NCBI GenBank assembly: GCA_947039275.1
Contig: CAMQYL010000025.1
Location: 1 to 43,503 of the forward strand
Direction of reading: 5' to 3'
Length of the DNA: 43,503 nucleotides
From: Amulumruptor sp947039275
GTDB lineage: Bacteria > Bacteroidota > Bacteroidia > Bacteroidales > Muribaculaceae
A program made the translations under genes and the position numbers. Below the pieces are notes generated by a model. It was not told the DNA's origin and searched no databases. It was given only the letters and a program-made list of their open reading frames with translations. Shown piece after piece: positions 40,896 to 43,503 of this stretch (its first letter is position 1; the number at the start of each line of letters is the position of its first letter).

Positions 40896-42326
40896 TTATT
40901 CTACGAGCTTTTCTGCCTCGTCGGCTATATCATCATCAATCTTTTCAGCTTCGGCTTCGGCGGCTGCTTTCTCCTCAGTAGCCTTTGCATCGTCGGCATC
41001 GCTGGCAGCAGCTTCTTTTTCTGCCTCTGAAACTTCAGTTTCTACAGCAGCCTCGGCATCTGAACCGTCCTCATCTTCAAACTCGGCTTTGAGCACAGAC
41101 AGCACATTGTCGACTGTCTCCTCTTCGAGGTCGGCTTTGTCAATGAGGGTCTGGCGCGGTGTGTTGAGCACGCTCTTCGCAGTCACGCAACCGATGTTTT
41201 TGAGCGCATCGATGACCCAAGGCTCGATTTCATCCTTGAATTCATCGAGGTAGATGTCCTCCTCATATGCCTCCTCGGTGTCGCGGTATACATCTATCAC
41301 ATAGCCAGTGAGCATTGACGCGAGCTTGATGTTGAGACCGCCCTTGCCGATAGCGAGCGAAACCTCCTCGGGACGCAGGAATACTTCTGCTTTCTTTTCT
41401 TCTTCGTCGAGACGGATTGACGAGATGCGGGCAGGGCTGAGGGCGCGCTGGATAAACAGTGTGGGGTTGGCAGTATAGTTGATGACATCGATGTTCTCAT
41501 TACGGAGTTCGCGCACGATACCATGGATGCGTGATCCCTTGACGCCGACGCATGCGCCTACAGGGTCGATGCGGTCATCGTAGCTCTCTACTGCTATCTT
41601 GGCGCGTTCGCCCGGGATGCGCGCTACGGCGCGGATATTGATGAGTCCGTCGTGGATTTCGGGCACTTCGAGCTCGAAGAGGCGGCGCAGGAAGTTGTCG
41701 CTTGTGCGTGATACGGTGATCTTGGGGTTGTTGTTCTTGTTGTCTACGCTCGAGATGACAGCGCGTACAGTCTCGCCTTTGCGGAAATAGTCGCCGGGGA
41801 TTGATTCGCTCTTGGGCAGCAGCAGCTCGTTCTTGTCGTCATCGAGCAGCAGAGTCTCCTTTGACCATGTCTGATATACCTCGCCTGTGACGATTTCGCC
41901 TTCAAGTTCCTTGAACTTGGCGTAGATGTTCTCTTTCTGGAGGTCAAGGATTTTGCTCTGGAGGGTCTGGCGGAGATTGAGGATGGCGCGGCGGCCGAAG
42001 TCGGCAAAGAAGATTTCCTTGGTGTGTTCCTCACCGATTTCCACATCGGGGTCATGGTCGGCACGGGCGTCTGTCAGACCGATCTGGGTGTTGGGGTCGG
42101 TCACAGTGCCGTCGGGAACGACTTCGAGGTTCTGGAATATCTGCACGTCTCCCTTGTCGGGGTTCATGATGACATCGAGGTTTTCATCTGTGCCAAACAT
42201 CTTGGCGAGGACGTTGCGGAAAGATTCTTCCAGCACACTGATCATAGTGGCTTTGTCGATGTTCTTGAGTTCCTTAAATTCGGCAAAACGCTCCACCATG
42301 TTAGGAGCTTCTACTTTCTTAGCCAT
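40896..42326 (-). CDS. nusA: Transcription termination/antitermination factor NusA
   Basis: A 476-residue RNA-polymerase-binding factor. N-terminal domain (about 15-125, MISVLEESFRNVLAKMFG), S1 domain (about 130-200, GEIVTGEVYQTWSKETLLL), two KH domains (about 205-345, with VGVKGSRIHGIVREL and EVSLAIGKGGLNIKLAS), then a short helical region and an acidic, Ala/Glu-rich C-terminal tail of about 75 residues. It is between rimP and infB, the conserved order. Confidence 0.95.
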   Translation of the reverse strand: MAKKVEAPNMVERFAEFKELKNIDKATMISVLEESFRNVLAKMFGTDENLDVIMNPDKGDVQIFQNLEVVPDGTVTDPNTQIGLTDARADHDPDVEIGEEHTKEIFFADFGRRAILNLRQTLQSKILDLQKENIYAKFKELEGEIVTGEVYQTWSKETLLLDDDKNELLLPKSESIPGDYFRKGETVRAVISSVDNKNNNPKITVSRTSDNFLRRLFELEVPEIHDGLINIRAVARIPGERAKIAVESYDDRIDPVGACVGVKGSRIHGIVRELRNENIDVINYTANPTLFIQRALSPARISSIRLDEEEKKAEVFLRPEEVSLAIGKGGLNIKLASMLTGYVIDVYRDTEEAYEEDIYLDEFKDEIEPWVIDALKNIGCVTAKSVLNTPRQTLIDKADLEEETVDNVLSVLKAEFEDEDGSDAEAAVETEVSEAEKEAAASDADDAKATEEKAAAEAEAEKIDDDIADEAEKLVE

Positions 42327-42389
42327 CTCGTTGTATATATCTAAAAGTATGTGTGTTTGTTTGTTATATCGTTGGGTCTATGGTCTGTC

Positions 42390-42854
42390 TCAGAATTTGA
42401 TGTCGTAGGTGACGCTCTTGGTCTCGGCGATGGGCATGACTACGTCTTCTTCCACCATTTCAGGTCGCTTCTTGCCCTCGAGCTTGACTTTCTTTGACAC
42501 CGTGAAGGTGAAAGTGTCGTCAGTGACATCTTTGAGCACACCTTTGAGTTTGCGGCCGTCGCGGGTCAGCACTACTATGTCGTTGCCGATGTTTTTAAGG
42601 TACTGACCTTTGACCTTGAATGGTGCGGTCAGACCGGCACTGCCCACTTCAAGCTCATAATCCTCGACATCGCGGTCTACATCTGCCTCTATGGCTCGCG
42701 TTATGCGCATGCAGGTGTCGATGTCCACTCCCGTAGGGTTGTCTATCTCTACGGTGACATTGTTGTCGGGGGTGACTTTGACATCCACAAGGAATATGTC
42801 GGTGTCTTTGATAGCCTTTTCTACGGCATCCACTATAAGCTGTTTGTCAATCAT
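42390..42854 (-). CDS. rimP: Ribosome maturation factor RimP
   Basis: A 154-residue 30S assembly factor. It has the alpha/beta N-terminal domain (DIFLVDVKVTPDNNVTVEID) with the conserved YELEVGSAGL, and the C-terminal Sm-like barrel (GNDIVVLTRDGRKLKGVLKD). The frame is open up to 42905, but MIDKQLIVDAVEKAI at 42854 is the standard start and lies after the promoter. It is the first gene of rimP-nusA-infB-folK. Confidence 0.93.
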   Translation of the reverse strand: MIDKQLIVDAVEKAIKDTDIFLVDVKVTPDNNVTVEIDNPTGVDIDTCMRITRAIEADVDRDVEDYELEVGSAGLTAPFKVKGQYLKNIGNDIVVLTRDGRKLKGVLKDVTDDTFTFTVSKKVKLEGKKRPEMVEEDVVMPIAETKSVTYDIKF

Positions 42855-42953
42855 TTCGGTCGAGGTCAGATGGCGGCGTTTCGTTAGGGATGGATACCTA
42901 AACAAAAAAGAGAAGGCTGATTGCCCCCTCCGCTCGCGGTGTTAGGAATACCA

Positions 42954-42985
42954 CAAAATTAACCATTTTTGTCGTGAAAACCAAA
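42954..42985 (-). promoter_or_regulatory. Consensus promoter for rimP-nusA-infB-folK
   Basis: On the minus strand, TTTG (42985-42982), a 20-bp spacer, TAATTTTG (42961-42954). All defined consensus bases match. Transcription would start near 42950, giving a leader of about 96 nt. Confidence 0.85.
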
Positions 42986-43210
42986 TGATGCAGCGAAGAT
43001 TACCTGCTATAATATGGCACGGATAAGTTATGTTAATAATTATTAACCTATTGGGGTTGCATTAAAGCTAATTTAACTATTTCTATGGTCGTGTGATTTT
43101 CGCAAAAATGTCGATTGCTCTCGATCAATCTTGTTGTGTGTCTGTCTGCCATTTCTCAGACCTGTAGGGACATGTAGCAAGCTGTTTACTTAAGGCTCTG
43201 ATGCAGATAG

Positions 43211-43503
43211 ATACGTCGGAGACGTATCAGTCGTGCGAAACCCCATGCACGGAGCGTCAGCGAACGTACATGGGGTCAGATGACATGCTATTATGATCAA
43301 CCTCGGAGAGGTTGTGGCATACCCACGTCCCTGTGACGCCATTCTCATGTTCCATTTTAAATCAATGACTTACACACACACACACACACACACACAATCA
43401 TGCGTGCCACAACCTCTCCGAGGTTGATTTTACATGGGCATCCTGTCTCCCCATGTACGTTCGCTGACGCTCCGTGCATGGGGTTTCGCACGGCTGGCAC
43501 GTC
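43211..43503. repeat. Large imperfect inverted repeat, family D
   Basis: The left arm (43211-43275) starts with the palindrome ATACGTCGGAGACGTAT and runs through CCCCATGCACGGAGCGTCAG to CATGGGG. The right arm (43449-43503) is its near-exact inverted copy and is cut by the window end. Nested inside is a second inverted pair (43296-43319 and 43405-43428) built on AACCTCGGAGAGGTT. The ~170-bp centre holds a CA run. Confidence 0.88.
43372..43396. repeat. (AC)n dinucleotide microsatellite
   Basis: An uninterrupted AC run of 25 bases (12.5 units) at the centre of the family-D inverted repeat. Such runs are prone to slipped-strand length change; no gene overlaps it here. Confidence 0.95.

Larger units (their letters stand above)
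42855..43503. other. Gene-free right end of the window (649 bp)
   Basis: It contains the rimP promoter, a perfect 16-bp palindrome GTTAATAATTATTAAC (43032-43047), a short family-A fragment TGTAGGGACATG (43161-43172), the large family-D inverted repeat and a CA run. No open frame looks like a protein gene. Confidence 0.75.

Overview
The window reads as chromosomal DNA of a gut-type member of the Bacteroidales. Evidence: lineage-restricted families (DUF4290, DUF4293, DUF4924, DUF6377, a lipoprotein BamA-family protein of the TamL type), promoters of the Bacteroidetes form TTTG-N19/20-TAnnTTTG upstream of several genes, and no consistent Shine-Dalgarno sequences. The many short intergenic palindromic repeats, together with the choloylglycine-hydrolase-family gene, make a Muribaculaceae-like organism my best guess; this is inference. 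No rRNA, tRNA, CRISPR array, transposase, integrase or phage gene was seen, so this is mostly core genome.

Layout. 1-3.3 kb: a TamL-like outer-membrane assembly protein and a HAD phosphatase (minus), divergent from an AspT/YidE-type transporter (3.4-5.1 kb). 5.2-7.2 kb: galactose mutarotase and a sugar-nucleotidyltransferase-like gene, probably one operon. 7.4-9.9 kb: a fused AAA ATPase-DUF4435 protein overlapping menA (menaquinone synthesis). 10.2-14 kb: a Crp/Fnr-type regulator, a membrane TPR/HTH regulator (DUF6377) and a secreted choloylglycine-hydrolase-family amidase. 14.1-15.8 kb: glycosyltransferase and radC. 16.2-19.1 kb: surE, then DUF4293-DUF4290-rimM. 19.2-21.5 kb: maeB. 21.9-27.6 kb: two MFS transporters, a periplasmic TPR protein, DUF4924 and nfo. 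27.8-33.9 kb: transketolase, a major OmpA-type porin, folB, a hemerythrin-LuxR fusion and pfkA. 34-37.4 kb: upp, dgt and a TPM-domain membrane protein. 37.4-42.9 kb (minus): rimP-nusA-infB-folK, led by a near-perfect promoter.

Central carbon metabolism (pfkA, tkt, maeB, galM), menaquinone and folate synthesis, nucleotide salvage (upp, surE, dgt), DNA repair (nfo, radC) and the transcription/translation operon are all typical housekeeping functions.

The most unusual feature is intergenic. At least six families of compact palindromes occur in the gaps. Three of them (A, B, C) share one architecture: an outer TGTAGGG, a 16-20 bp palindrome, a spacer of about 25-45 bp, then the inverted copy ending CCCTACA. 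Palindrome sequences differ between families while the architecture is kept. Two A copies carry the same spacer in opposite orientations inside the same flank, which suggests that the spacer can flip. One B arm has landed at the 5' end of the TPM gene and may supply its N-terminus. Other points worth checking are a fused PARIS-like ATPase/TOPRIM protein, a di-iron hemerythrin domain joined to a LuxR DNA-binding domain, and a sugar transporter with a predicted extracytoplasmic insert of about 175 residues.
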